Origin: Altica lythri
Taxonomy: Eukaryota; Arthropoda; Insecta; Coleoptera; Chrysomelidae
NCBI GenBank assembly: GCA_964028335.1
Contig: OZ034808.1
Span: 31,301,379-31,365,378 of the forward strand
DNA length: 64,000 nt
Direction of reading: 5' to 3'
In this document: piece by piece, positions 22,226 to 33,659 of the stretch
How positions within the stretch are numbered: position 1 is the stretch's first letter
Layout of the letters: every line of letters starts with the position of its first letter
The notes under the pieces: generated by a model
Told to the model about the DNA's origin: nothing
Database searches by the model: none
The model's input: only the letters and a program-made list of their open reading frames with translations
Position numbers and translations under genes: made by a program

Positions 22226-23095
22226 TGCCTAAAACACGAAGGTTTCTTTTCCAGGACCTTCAACGTCTGTTACTACTCCTGAAAATGCAGAACTTTTGAG
22301 AAAAGAAATTGTGACAAATCCACATAATTCTATTTGAAAAATATATTAGCTCACAAAATTATTAAGAACAAGTTCAAGTTCCATCCATATAAGCTCCAAA
22401 TCCTCCAACGATTGCAAGAAGATGACTTCATAAAAAAGCAGAATTATGCTAGATTCGTTCTTGAACGATTTTCTGGGACTACTCGGTTATGTAACATCTT
22501 TTTCAGTGATAAGGCACATTTTCATATGGGAGGGTACGTTAATAAACAGAATATGCGTTATTGGAGTGCGAGCAATTCAAAACAATTCCATGAAAAACCT
22601 CTTCACAGCCCGAAGACCACAGTTTGGTACGACATTTCTGGAAATGGCATAATTGGACCTTATTTTTACGACAGAGGAGAAACCGTTAACTCAGGACGAT
22701 TCTGTGCGATGCTGAACAACTTTTTTATACTGCCGCTATACCGTCATGCTAGCTACAATAACAGAACTCACTTTCAGTAGGATGGGGCTATGGCACACAC
22801 CACCAGAGACGCAATGGCTAAACTCAGACCACTTTTTCCTAGAAAATTAATAAGTAACTTTGGTGACATAGCCTGGTTCCCTAGATCTCCTGATCTGACC
22901 CCCTGTGGGCATACCCAAAATCTCGTGTATACAGCAATTCGCCAATAAAGGCCCTACAAGAAAATATCCGACGCGAGATTGCGGCTATCAGTCCAGAACT
23001 TTGCAAGATTTTCGCCAACATAAAAGGAAGATTGGAAGAATGCTTGCAGCTAGAAAGATGCCACTTGAGTGGAGTGATTTTTAAAACCTAAAATC
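22226..23095 (+). pseudogene. ITm-superfamily transposase (mariner-related)
   Basis: DDE transposase related to mariner, of the class whose conserved block reads 'SDxAHFHxGGYVNKQN'. Here the catalytic segment FFSDKAHFHMGGYVNKQNMR lies at about 22499-22558, then HEKPLHSPKTTVWYDISGNG and IIGPYFYDRGE (to 22682). After a frameshift near 22780, the second Asp block DGAMAHTTRDAMAKL (22783-22830) and RSPDLTP (22880-22900) follow. The N-terminus starts at ATG 22226 (MPKTRRF) but is broken by stops. Three frameshifts or stops at least; dead. A second, nested copy of this family is at 56850-59720. Confidence 0.85.
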
Positions 23096-23384
23096 CGCCT
23101 TATTCCTTTGTAAGATAATAAATAAATAACTTTGATTTCTTTATATTTTTGTTTCATTTTGTTTTTTTTTTAAGTATTAAATCTGCCGGCGGAACCCTGT
23201 ACAATATTTTACATTTTTATGGATGGGATTGACGCTCAAGATGATCTCTTTAATAATCTTGTGATATAGTAGTTTAACGATACTGTTTGCAAAATATTAA
23301 TTCATAGAAAAATTAATTGAGAAGTATTCTGTTCTTGTTGCAGACTGCATCTAAATGCAGTAAAAAAGGTTTTGAGCCGGTACT

Positions 23385-23660
23385 GGTGAAAGAGTGTGCG
23401 GGTGAGTGCAGTCACTCGCTGCATCGATCCCTCGAGCATCGAGAGGTCTGGGTCGGCCGCGTGTACCGATCAAGATGTCAAGGTCACACAACAGCGCTTT
23501 TGCTCCACCAGTGAGTGAGCCCTGCCGTGCCGACGGCCAACGACGCCGGCACGTGTCAAGAACCGACCGCGACCTTGCAACAACCACCCGTGACCTCATA
23601 AGGGATGATTTCCGCTATGTTTGTACGCTAGGTCAAAGCGCGTGCACCTGCATTTGCGCG
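23385..23660 (+). other. GC-rich, CpG-containing block, possible exon
   Basis: A 275-bp island of clearly higher GC in AT-rich surroundings, with many CG dinucleotides. A plus frame from 23406 to 23741 stays open for 111 codons and is Arg/Ser/Ala-rich (starts MQSLAASIPRASRGLGRPR). 'cttgttgcag' just upstream (23333-23342) resembles a 3' splice acceptor, and 'aataaa' occurs at 23700. No domain is recognised. It could be a host first exon or CpG island, or the 5' end of an unrecognised mobile element. Confidence 0.35.
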
Positions 23661-24049
23661 TCAAATTCGGAGATGAGATTGAGATTGAATCTGAAAAAAA
23701 ATAAAGTATTCGAAGAAAACGAACAAAAATCTGAGAGCTAGGAAGGGATGAAACTTAGTATAAAATTGTTAGATGCCAAAAGGACCCTTTATATTATCCT
23801 GATCATTGTTAATAGTAAATTCTATTAACTTTTAAGCTTACGAAGAAGTTTGAAATATGAGCCGAAACTGAGTATGACGGTTACACCAATGAGAAATAGC
23901 ATTTCGATACGAGTCTGTTTTTTACTACAACTTTAAATTTTTCAAAATTGTCATATTTAGTATATTTTCTTGTATTAATTGGAGAACTTATTGCCACTAA
24001 TATGTTTGAATATGGTTCTTGCTTTTTAATAATCTCTCCAAGTTTCCCC

Positions 24050-24425
24050 GTGCTATGTGCCTGGATCGCTATGTGATTGCGGCTAAAATTCAATCACATA
24101 GAGATGCAATAGCCCTCAACTTGGTAGATCCTAAGTGACTAACTTTCTCTCCGCGCATAGCTATGTGCTGAAATCGCTATGTGACTACGGACTAAAATCA
24201 GTCACATAGAGATGCGATGGTCTTGAATTTGATAAATCTCTAAGTGACTGACTTGTTCTTCGCACATAGCTATGTGCCGGAATCGCTATGTGACTACGGG
24301 TTAAAATCAGTCACATAGAAATGTAATGGATCTATACTCGGCGCGTTTTTAAGTGACGGGCACCTATGTGCCTAAAATAGCCCAGTCACATAGCTATGTG
24401 CCTAAATCGCCAAGTGACTACGACA
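24050..24425. repeat. Hairpin-rich ~109-bp tandem satellite
   Basis: 'gctatgtg' registers at 24052, 24160, 24269 and 24393 (periods 108, 109, 124). Each unit contains 'cgctatgtgactacgg' and its near-complement 'agtcacatag', plus a 'catagctatg' palindrome at each unit boundary, so each repeat can fold into two hairpins. No coding potential; the same words do not recur elsewhere in the window. Confidence 0.85.
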
Positions 24426-24429
24426 TATA

Positions 24430-25400
24430 CAAATAGTCTTTTAAAATGCATTGGTCAGTTTTTTGTGAAATAAGATTTTTGAAATCTGGATTAAAGCCAG
24501 TAAATAAAAAAAGTATAAATGTAAGTTTAATGCCGGAAACAAATCAAAGACACAAGGAAAGAGAAGAATATTTGACAGTGTGTTCAATAGGATATGCTAT
24601 TTTAGAAACCATGAAATTTACGAGAAACGCTGGAATTATATGTCTGAAAATGAGCAGAGAATACTGTCAGGAGCTAAATTGAAAATCTTGAAAAATGACA
24701 ACATTCAGTGAGCAATCTTAGTGACATTTTAAATAAAAGGTGAATGTTAAGAATTTAAAAATAGTCCAAAAAACCAAAACCCTAAAAATGTAATGATATA
24801 ATAGATATAGTGATTACTTTTGAACGTTAACATGATATAAATGTACGGACTCCAAAAAAAAATAGTAAAAAATATTAACAATTACAAAATGAATTCAATC
24901 ATTAAACAATTACTGGAGTGCGCGTTATCAAACAAATAAATCGATTAAAATTCCAAACTCCAACCAATTAAACGCTTGAGTACGAAATCGCTGATAATGA
25001 AATTTCCGATCAATGATTATGATGTTAATCGAAATACATCCATCTCCAAGACGGATAATTGCATTATATAATTACTCACAGTAAAAAATTAAAATAAATT
25101 ATTACAAAAGGTCTTATTATATAAATTACAGGTAGAATGGAGCATTAGCTAGCAAGCAACGTTTCTAATTGGAAATGAAAGAAATATTAATTATTGAATC
25201 GCACTGTACATGCAAGAGTAGCAAACCAAGACAAATAATTGTATTCGAGCGAGAATAATGTTTAGAAAATTAGCGAGCACACGGGCTCCTGCTGTTAGTT
25301 TAAAACACGAAGAATTAACTTTTAATGCATAGTAATATCATATAAATTTATAAAATGCGTTGATCAAATCGTGAGTTACGTTACATCTAGAGAAAGTTAA
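24430..25400. other. AT-rich stretch, nothing recognised
   Basis: A 78-codon open frame at 24446-24682 (plus) has no recognisable motif. No repeat found. Confidence 0.4.
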
Positions 25401-25554
25401 ATAATGGTCAAATTCAAATAATTGATAGGTTTTGTTTACTGGGATACACTGTATTACGAACAGCTGCAATAATGTTCATCGCACTTTTTAGGCGCAATTG
25501 CCCAAAGAACAAATTATTACCCCTCGTAAAATTATTTAAATAAACAAAAACTGA

Positions 25555-25850
25555 AGCCTTACGACGGTGGAGACACGCCACAATGTCAATCTCCCAAACC
25601 CACATTACACCACGTAGGTCACACTCCACACACACTTGCACTGACACCTAATAAAGAAAATGATGGTTCAAGGAGCTTTGGAAACAGAAGACACAGAAGA
25701 AACACCAACCTGCTAAAAGTGGAGAAGTTTGTGAGAGCGGGGCCGACGACCAAACTTTCTCACCCACTTCCTGAAAAGGACATAAGTCGTACAACAGGGT
25801 CCTTACATCCAATACACCCACCAACACCACATTATTTTTCTCTGAACATC
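25555..25850 (+). repeat. Dispersed repeat, copy 1
   Basis: Matches 43430-43735 over about 280 bp ('acgacggtggagacacgcca' here, 'acgacggaggagtcacgcca' there; both include 'caatctccca', 'cctgaaaagga' and 'cagggtcc'). Less AT-rich than its surroundings. No frame is conserved between the two copies, so probably a noncoding part (UTR) of a mobile element. Confidence 0.7.
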
Positions 25851-26007
25851 TTTATTGTTATAGATAAAAAACGGATTCCGATAGTTGAATCACTTTAAGC
25901 ACGAAAGTGAAGTTGAGAAATTCACGCAAATGGATCCACTATTATATTAACCCAGTAGAAAATTTTATCTGTTTAATACTAAATGAAACACTGTGTCTTT
26001 TAACACC

Positions 26008-26355
26008 TTTTTTAAAAGCTGCACAAGTACAAGAAGGTTGGTATTTTCTTTGGGCTCATCAGAATTCCTTAAGGTATGCAAGAATAGAGCGGATTTTGTT
26101 TAAACATATATACAAATGGTACAACTATGAAAATCAGTATTTCCTAAAGCAACTGTTCTTTACATATAAAATTATCATTTTTTAAAAGCTGCACAAGTAC
26201 AAGAAGGTTGGCATTTTCTTTGGACTCCGCAGAATTCCTTAAAGTATGCAAGAATAGAGCGGACTTTATTTAAAAAAATATATAAATGGTACAACTATGA
26301 AAATCAGTATTCCTTAAAGCAACTTTCCTTTACATATGAAACTATTACTTTATAG
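26008..26355. repeat. 170-bp tandem duplication
   Basis: 'aaaagctgcacaagtacaag' at 26014 recurs at 26184. The units are about 90% identical for about 170 bp. Unit 1 keeps a longer plus frame than unit 2, but no domain is recognised. Confidence 0.85.
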
Positions 26356-26379
26356 AGAAAGTAAACATTTTGTCTTTAC

Positions 26380-26860
26380 AATGATTCCTGCACAAATCAT
26401 CTTAACCAGGACTAAACTTTTTCAACAGATTACCATAATCTACTTGCTGTTTTCTAACGGATACCATTAAAATAAGATAATATATATGCACTGTCGTAAA
26501 ACTCGGTTGTTACGAAATGAAATATTTGTTTTAATAATTCATGAAATCTTCTGCAGCTATTATACCTCACACTACTTAATATAATAGTGATAGGCCTACA
26601 ACAGCTAAATAGAAGATGAGCGAAACGAGAGAAAAATTTTGAGTGTTAGAACTTTCTCCGTCCTCTCTCTCCCTCTTGCTCCAACTTTTGAGTACATCAA
26701 GCATGCACCAGCTCTAAAAACGTGTAATACCTTATTTAATTTGCGTATGGTTAGGTGCTTATTGTTAGTTATATTAAATTATGATTTAGTTATATTCAAA
26801 AGGCTAATAAAATTATTTAAAGCGTAGCTTTTTTTAATCCACTTTCCTACTCAAAGGATA
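26380..26860. other. AT-rich stretch, nothing recognised
   Basis: A short CT-rich patch at 26650-26685; otherwise featureless. Confidence 0.45.
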
Positions 26861-26864
26861 TTAT

Positions 26865-27382
26865 TATAGTCTATTTGTTTGCAGTTGGCAGCTAAGAAAA
26901 GTCAATAAATCGTAAAATGTTGGAAACAAGACCCTAAATCAGTAGCACACGTACTTATTTATATCGGTATTAAGAAATTTCTTTTAATCATCATATTTTA
27001 ATCTTCTTAGGTAAGGGATAAGTAGTCATAATACGATATTTTGAATATTTTGTTTTTCGATTTTACTTTTTAATATGTAGCATATTTTTATTTTACTTTT
27101 AATTTTTATTTTAATTTGATTATGCTTTAAAAAAACTTCGGTTCTACGGTCATGGGATCTACACAGCTACCTGTTGTGGCAATATTATCTAGGGTTTCTA
27201 TTGTGTTTGGGTTAGTTAATCCCTAATTACAGGGTAGACTCTTTGATACAACTATGGGTATGTTTCAATAGAAATGTATACTACTTTTAGTTATTTTTCA
27301 TGAACCACCCTTGCTTGGGCTTTAAAGGATTTGCATTTATAATGAATTCACTGTGCTGCCAACTGCAAACAAATAGACTTTA
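26865..27382 (-). mobile_element. TIR element (MITE), copy A
   Basis: Ends are tatagtctatttgtttgcag (26865-26884) and its complement (about 27361-27382), extended by 'ttggcagc'/'gctgccaa'. The interior matches the element at 32502-33065 in inverted orientation. TA-rich ends suggest TA target sites as in Tc1/mariner MITEs, but the exact duplication cannot be fixed. No ORF. Confidence 0.75.
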
Positions 27383-27607
27383 AGAGCTTCGCTTTTATCG
27401 AGATTTACCAAGTTCCATATATAGGTACGTTCTTTTTCGATTCTACAAATAGCAGAAATTTTATAAAAAATGATTAGATGTATAATAGTTAATGAAGAGT
27501 TGACCTAAAGAGGAGAAACAGGAAAAGAAAATTTCCATAACCTAAAATGTACTTCATGATTTATTTCGAAGGGTTTAATCACAAAACATGTACAATTTTT
27601 ACTATAG

Positions 27608-27863
27608 TGACGCCGCCAGGATTATTTTCAGGGAGGTGCATCTGCATCTATACACATTATTAATATCTAATATGTATAGAATGTAGAATGAGTGTAATGT
27701 AAAATTTAAAGTGATAAATACATTTGGACAGCAATCTTGACGCCTTCAGTTGTTAATCAAACAATAATTTAATAAAAAAAATTAAAAAAATATAATTTTC
27801 TAGTATTTTCATTCATAGCAGGGGGGTGCAAGTGCACCCTCTTGCACCGGGCTGCCGGCGCCA
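27608..27863. mobile_element. Possible MITE with GC-rich inverted ends
   Basis: TGACGCCGCCAG at 27608 and CTGCCGGCGCCA at 27852 are near-complements (10 of 12), extended imperfectly inward ('ggaggtgcatctgcat' opposite 'aagtgcaccctcttgcacc'). The AT-rich interior has no ORF. No target duplication was identified. Confidence 0.4.
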
Positions 27864-27864
27864 A

Positions 27865-28570
27865 AGTAAATGTTTTTTAAGTAGATTAATTTAGTGTTTA
27901 CACTAATATGTAATGGAGATAATCTCGTATTTGAAAAAAATCATAAAAAAGAGTGTATATGCCAAAAGTGAAATTGTATATAATTGTTTATTTAAATGAT
28001 GCGCATACATCAAAGAATAGACAGATTTTTTCTGGCAATAAATCAACCCTTGGGAATTAACGTCTAGTGTAAGATTTCGTTAAATTTATCTGAAAACGCA
28101 GATTAAAGTGAACATTTTTACAGACATCTCCTACGTCAAAATAAAGCATAAATCTCATGCAATTATGTTGTATCTCACAAACCGCGTAATTTATTTGTCG
28201 TTGTTTTCCAGCGTTTTCACAGCTGATGTTATATTTTTCAGATGGCATCAGTCGGTCAAAAGCAGCTATTTACGTACACGTCTGTACTAAATTTACTTAC
28301 ACCAGAATGCGCGGCGATTCCTGCTTACCCGACGTCCCACCAGGTGTAGTTGTGACAAGTTATGTAAAACATTTGCGTCAGACTTTTGGGAGATGTTCAT
28401 ATGTCACATATATCAAACTATAACGCTCTGATTATTTTCTCCTTCGTCATGTTGACGTAAAAGTTTGTCTCTACAAAAAAACTTATCATAATATAGTCGG
28501 TGATATATAATTTTTTTGAATATAAAACTGTACCTAACTGTTACAATTATACAATTACCAGCTGACCCAA
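27865..28570. other. Unassigned stretch
   Basis: Overlapping short open frames on both strands at 28057-28423 have no recognisable domain. No repeat noted. Confidence 0.35.
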
Positions 28571-28579
28571 AACGGCCTA

Positions 28580-29756
28580 ATTATTAATAATTTTCTTCTC
28601 GTTTTCTTTTTTCGAAATTTAACTATTTTTTTTTTGTTTTTGTTGATTTTATCATAATTTTTGTCTGATTCTAGGTTTTTACTATTTTTCTCTGTATTTT
28701 GTAATTTTTCTGGTTTTGCAATTTTTTAGTTGTTTTTTTCGATTTTATACATTTTTTTTTATATTTTTTTGCTTTTATTTTTTTCTAATTTTTGTTTTTT
28801 CAGTTATGTATCATTTTACGTAAGTTTCTCGTTTATAACCATTATATATAATTTTTCTATTTTGGTTTTATATGTTTTGATTTTTCTAACTTTTGTAATT
28901 TTTTTCCCATTATTCTATAAATTTTATTTTAGCTATTGTACACATTTTTTACTTATTTATTCTATTTTCCTATTTTTTTTTTGTATATTTTATTTATTTT
29001 GTGATTCTTTTTTTATTTTTAATTGTTTTTATACAATTGCACTAGTTTTTCATCTTTTATTATTTTTCCTGTTTTTTTTTATTGTTTCGAGTTTTTTGAT
29101 ATCTACTTTTATGATTTAGGTAGGTACACATATATATTTTTTTTTTATAATTTTCGACATTTTTTTAACCATTTTCACCAATTTTTATCAATTTCTTAGG
29201 CTGTCACAAATTTCTTACAATTTTTTACGTTTTTTATGATTTCTTTACGATGTTTGACATTTTTTTAACCATGTAGCACAATTTTTCAAGATTGTCATGA
29301 AATTCACACAATTTTTAACAATTTTTTGCGTTTCTCAAAATTTATTTTATTTTTTTTATGACAGTCGATATTTTTTTGATCACTTTAACAATCATTTAAG
29401 ATTTTCAAGAATATTTTAAAATTTGCAAAATTTTTTACGTTTTTTAGGACTCCTTTGTGATTTTACCCATTTTTTCAACATGATAATGATAAACCTCAAA
29501 ATGGAAATAAAAGATTTTTTCGCAAATAATTAAACACGTTTGTTGATTATGTTATATTTATGTGTCAAATGGGCGAAATATGGGCATAAAATAAATAAAA
29601 TTTAAACACACCGTCATCTATTGCATACTTATACAACCTAAAAAATATGATTATTTAAGGAAAATTGTATGTCTTACCACCATCTATTGAAAACTTGTAG
29701 AACTTTGACGTGAATTTAATCCTTTAAGTAAAAAACCTTACATTCACAACGAAAAA
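28580..29756 (+). repeat. Second T-rich element, short array
   Basis: Same architecture as 14090-17616: a T-rich head ('tctataaattttattttagc' in both, here 28913-28932), an array of 'gacattttttt'-type words (to about 29480), then the shared tail ('gtgaatttaatcctttaagt' at 29711). Only about one third as long as the other array. It carries the empty target site of the Harbinger-like MITE at 29733-29745. The 129-codon Phe-rich frame at 28730-29119 is translated T-runs, not a gene. Confidence 0.8.
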
Positions 29757-30223
29757 CAAGTTAAAATGGTGTCGTGGGACACCAGGTATGAACTAAGTTC
29801 CTTCGGCTAATGTAGAATCAACACATAACACTACTCGCTTCTCGCTTGTGTATACGACTGTAGCGCCTGCGCACGTCTCATTTAACGGTCAATATATCAA
29901 AATCAGTGAAATCTTAGCGTTAAGAAAGAAGCTTCTTTAAAATTCAAGGTGAGCTTTAAAGAGTAATGTATACATTTATTTTTTCTCACCTTTTCTAACT
30001 ACTTTCAACTAACAAGTTTTTTAAAAATTATATCTCATATTACTTTAACAAAAAAAGGTAAATGTTAAGAGATATATACAAAAAAAAAATTGCATCGGCC
30101 GGGAATCGAACCCAGCTCATTTAACGGTTTTTCGTTACGGTTTTTTACTATTACATTTTTTTCAGTTCGGTCACGCAGCAAAATCCCTATCTCATCCAAG
30201 CCTGCCGTAAGGAACTTAGTTCC
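29757..30223 (-). mobile_element. tRNA-like SINE, copy 1
   Basis: About 467 bp, present four times in the window. Read on the minus strand it starts ggaactaagttcc (30223-30211) and carries a canonical pol III B box in 'gagctgggttcgattcccgg' (near 30100-30120). It continues through a conserved body, then has the complement ggaacttagttcc-like block and a closing hairpin TGGTGTC/GACACCA near 29770-29785. It sits in an A-run of the T-rich element. The A box is not clear. The mirrored 13-bp ends are unusual for a SINE, so a TIR element that carries a tRNA-like promoter is an alternative. Confidence 0.7.
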
Positions 30224-30380
30224 AAAAAATTACGCATATTAATTGAAATAAAAACTATCCTATCTTCTTAATAATAAGAACAAATAACACACATCTATAA
30301 AATTTCATTAAAATCGGTTCAGTGGTTTCGGAGATTAGCGCAAACAAACATCGTGACACGAGATTTTTATAATATATCTT
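30224..30380 (+). repeat. Retroelement 3' tail of the T-rich element
   Basis: Continues the T-rich element after the SINE: 'ctatcctatct' (also at 18090), then 'aaaatcggttcagtggtttc' and 'aaacaaacatcgtgacac', the style of insect non-LTR 3' UTRs. This suggests the T-rich element is itself a retroelement derivative. Confidence 0.5.
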
Positions 30381-31440
30381 CTTGTTGATTGCCTAATTTC
30401 TTAAGTAAATTGTCAAGATTTTTTTTTGTTTCAAACCTTATTTTTGTTTCATTGTATGTGTAGTCCGTTTTAGGCTTGTTTAAAATGAATGACTTTTTTT
30501 TAGGCTGAGTATCTTAACTGTTTCTTTTAAGTATATCAAAATTAGCATACTTATATGTTATTAAAATATTCTAGCGGAATACACAACCAATCAATTATTA
30601 TTTAACGTATTAGTGACCAAGTAAATTACTTTAACCATTTCAGATCCACCTACTCAACTAAAACTGTCGATAATAACATTTATTTATAGACTACTTAATG
30701 TAGTCAGTAGCACCTGAAAATTTCTCATTGATATACGAGTTGCGTTTGAATCCTTTGAAGAGAAACAAAATAAAATAAGAACAGCAGTTGTTTCGTTTAA
30801 CTTAACAAACATCCACGTTGTCAACAAATCAATTGATACTATGCCAAGTTCAGATAGCACGCCATTTCTTGCTTAATTTTTAGAATTGGATCTTCATTGG
30901 AATTCGAAGAAAAATAACAGCCGACAGACATGTCCGCAAAGAGAAATAAAGACCTGTTTTATAATTTGCCAATTATTTTCGTCATTATCCAACGTTCATA
31001 TACTAAGGACATTAGACTGTAATAACAAGAAAATATAATTAAAGTATCAATAATGACGACTCTAATGATAAGGCTACAACTAATTAAATAATGTGAAACA
31101 CTGGTCTTTTCTTTGTTTATACATATATGTGTTATATTTTATCTATAATATGAATCAAAACGTCCATTTTTTATAATAACTTTAATACGAATTTCAAGAC
31201 TGTGAGAACTTTGTCTTATTTTTATCGGCTCTTCATTCGCCCTTCTCTTTGTACAAACGCGAATTAACTTAACTATTTGGTGCGTGTTGATATATAAGCT
31301 CTTCGCACACAACTTAGACGCAAGTACTGATGCGAACAATATTTAAGAAATATTTTCTGGAAAAGTCGAATAAACAGAAGAAGTTTTAAAAGCAAACTTT
31401 AAGAAAATTGGCTTTTCTTCTCGTTAGAATGCGAATTGGA
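30380..31440. other. AT-rich stretch, nothing recognised
   Basis: No coding or repeat signal found on either strand. Confidence 0.5.
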
Positions 31441-31489
31441 TCAATTGATTGGTGCATATCGATAGACATGCATGCTATCTGGGCAATTT

Positions 31490-31770
31490 AGGTGCGAGAA
31501 GTGCAGCCTAGACTATTAGGTTGGCTAGGTACAAAAGACCTAAAATTTGTATAGATCCCGATGCACTCTATTTTAAATAATAATGTTATCTCGAAAAATA
31601 TTTCACGGTAGAAATTTTGATGTGTACTAACTACTAATTTTGTTCCTTTTGGTTGTTTACTTTTTTTACTTCTAGCTACATAAAAAACAAAAATCATTGT
31701 TATGATATTCGGCAACAACCCAGAGAGAAGATCGTATTTTATGATTTTTACGACTTTGGGCAATTAGGGC
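31490..31770. other. Possible insertion within Tc1 remnant
   Basis: 'ctgggcaatttaggtgcgag' (31479-31498) and 'tttgggcaattagggctcgc' (31754-31773) look like a diverged direct repeat on either side of about 255 bp that includes 'attaggttggctaggtacaa', a mariner-terminus-like phrase. Insertion by a mariner-type MITE is possible but I could not pair inverted ends. Confidence 0.3.
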
Positions 31771-31774
31771 TCGC

Positions 31775-32485
31775 ACGCTACTACTGCAAAATAGCCTTAT
31801 AGAAGCAACGGGAACGCGAATTTTAAGGCAAACAATACGAAACCTACTTCACGAAGGACAACTTCGTGCAAGACGACTTGATTAACTCCAACTCATCGAG
31901 AAAATCGTAGAAACTTCTGTCAGTAGCATCTTAATTGGAATTTAGAGCAGTAGGCCCATATTATTCAATAGTGACGAGCGTCTTCCGGTATGAAGATGTC
32001 GAGATGAACCAAAATTTCGATGACTGTGGAAGAAATTGTTCCATTTGGAGGTAGATCGATAATAGTATGGACTGATATAACTTTTACAGGACACACGGAT
32101 CTTCTGGTATTTCGGGAAAGGACTTTAAGGACTGTCCGTTACATAGAGGAGGCGTTGGGTGCATTCTACAACAATATAATGCCACACCACACGTAGCCTG
32201 GGTTACTAGAAATTTCTTACAAAAGCACAATATTAATGCCATGAGATGGCTAGCTAATAGACCGGATCTTAATCCTATTGTGCATCTCTGGGATGAACTG
32301 GAAAGACGTTTGAAGGATCGTCAACCCTTCCAAAATCTGAACCAAGTTGCAGATGCTGAGAATTTACGAGAATTTACAACAAGCAATTACAAATTTGGTA
32401 GAAAGCATGCCTCATCAACATTTTTCTTAACGTTTTTCTTAGGCGCAAATAGTGCAGAGAACATGCTTGTACAATTTGCGTAAAC
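31775..32485 (+). pseudogene. Tc1-like transposase pseudogene
   Basis: Fragments of a DD34E transposase follow each other in shifting frames: TIRNLLHEGQLRARR (near 31830-31875), DERRLP-type first catalytic block (near 31975), a GGRSIIVW-like block (near 32048), YNATPHVAWVTRNFLQKHNI (32177-32237; Asn-Ala where DNA is usual), then RWLANRPDLNPIVHLWDELERR (32242-32306). The C-terminal frame then stays open to 32483. Several frameshifts; non-functional. It directly abuts MITE copy B at 32502. Confidence 0.8.
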
Positions 32486-32501
32486 AGTATGCAATCTATA
32501 G

Positions 32502-33065
32502 TATAGTCTATTTGTTTGCAGTTGGCAGCACAGTGAATTCATTATAAATGCAAATCCTTTAAAGCCCAAGCAAAGGTGGTTCATGAAAAATAACTAAAAG
32601 TAAGTAGTATACATTTCTATTGAAACATAGTCATAGTTGTTATTTTTCAAAGAGTCCACCCTGTAATTAGGGATTAACTAACCCAAACACAATAGATAAT
32701 ATTGTCACAACAGGTAGCTAAATAGATCCCATGACCGTAGAACCGAAGTATGAGGATATAAACAAATCCTTAATTTATAGACTAATAACGTACCTGTTTT
32801 TGCAATTATACACATAGGGTTACCTTAATCCCTTAACACCCCTAACGACCACAATTATTCTCGTTAAAATCGAAAAACAAAACATTCTAAATATCGTATT
32901 ATGACTACTTTTCCCTTACCTAAGAATATTAAAATATGATGATTAAAAGAAATTTCTTAATACCGATATAAATAAGTACGTGCGCTACTAATTTAGGGTC
33001 TTGTTTACAGCATTTTACGATTTAATGACTTTTCTTAGCTGCCAACTCCAAACAAATGGACTATA
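32502..33065 (+). mobile_element. TIR element (MITE), copy B
   Basis: tatagtctatttgtttgcag at 32502 and its near-complement ending ctata at 33065. The interior is about 90% similar to copy A (26865-27382) but inverted relative to it, with about 45 bp extra near 32760-32860. No transposase. Confidence 0.75.
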
Positions 33066-33385
33066 GTAGGTTAAATTAAAAAAAAAAAAAAAAACTGAAA
33101 ATTGTAGGTACAGATCCTTTGCAGTTTAATACAAACCTCGTTATATTTTATATACAAAACAATTTAATGGTAATACTACCAGCAATATAATTTCATGAAT
33201 TCTGAATAGGTATTTATAAACTATTGAATTATTAATGTACTTATATTAAGATTTCATTGATTTTCTGCCAGAAGTTGCGACAATAACATCATTTTAGCAT
33301 AATTTGTAATGTATCTTGTAACTTAGTAATTTAATACCAAACAAAGTAGTATTTATCATATGTTCTTTAAGATCTTTATCCATAT
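33066..33385. other. AT-rich spacer with poly(A)
   Basis: A run of 18 A's (about 33076-33093) and featureless AT-rich DNA. Confidence 0.5.
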
Positions 33386-33389
33386 AACT

Positions 33390-33645
33390 ACTCCACACGT
33401 ATGGGTTTGATGAAAAAAGTTGTTGAGTGTAATTATGGGGAACCCCGAAATTATTTTTTTTTTCTATTTTTGGTTAAAATCTTAAGACGATTCACAGAAT
33501 ACAGTTACTTACAAAGTTACAGTATAGTTCTAAAGTTTCGGAGAAAAGTGGCTGTGACATATGGAAAGACAGACAGGCATAACGAATCTATAAGGGTTCC
33601 GTTTTTTGTCATTTGGCTACGGAACTCTAAAAAGGTTTAGAAAAA
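33390..33645 (+). mobile_element. SINE/LINE-like dispersed repeat, 5'-truncated copy
   Basis: Shares with 36359-36851 the phrases 'cacacgtatgggt', 'cttaagacgattcacagaat', 'tggctgtgacatat' and the 3' end 'aatctataagggttccgttt' to 'ggctacggaactctaaaaa'. The terminal pair 'gggttccg...cggaac(c/t)ct' is an inverted repeat that closes the element. The 79-codon frame at 33401 is incidental. Confidence 0.75.
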
Positions 33646-33659
33646 CTTAATATTGACAT

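Noticed and set aside
24050..24425. CRISPR-like array
   Set aside because: The units are 109 bp with internal palindromes and near-identical throughout; there are no unique spacers and the DNA is eukaryotic in character.
28730..29119. A 129-codon hydrophobic open frame that looks like a membrane protein
   Set aside because: It is nearly all Phe, Leu, Ile, Tyr and Ser encoded by T-runs of the T-rich element; its counterpart at 14 kb is not open in the same way.
33076..33093. Poly(A) run as the tail of a processed pseudogene
   Set aside because: No upstream coding remnant or flanking target duplication was found; it follows the end of the MITE.
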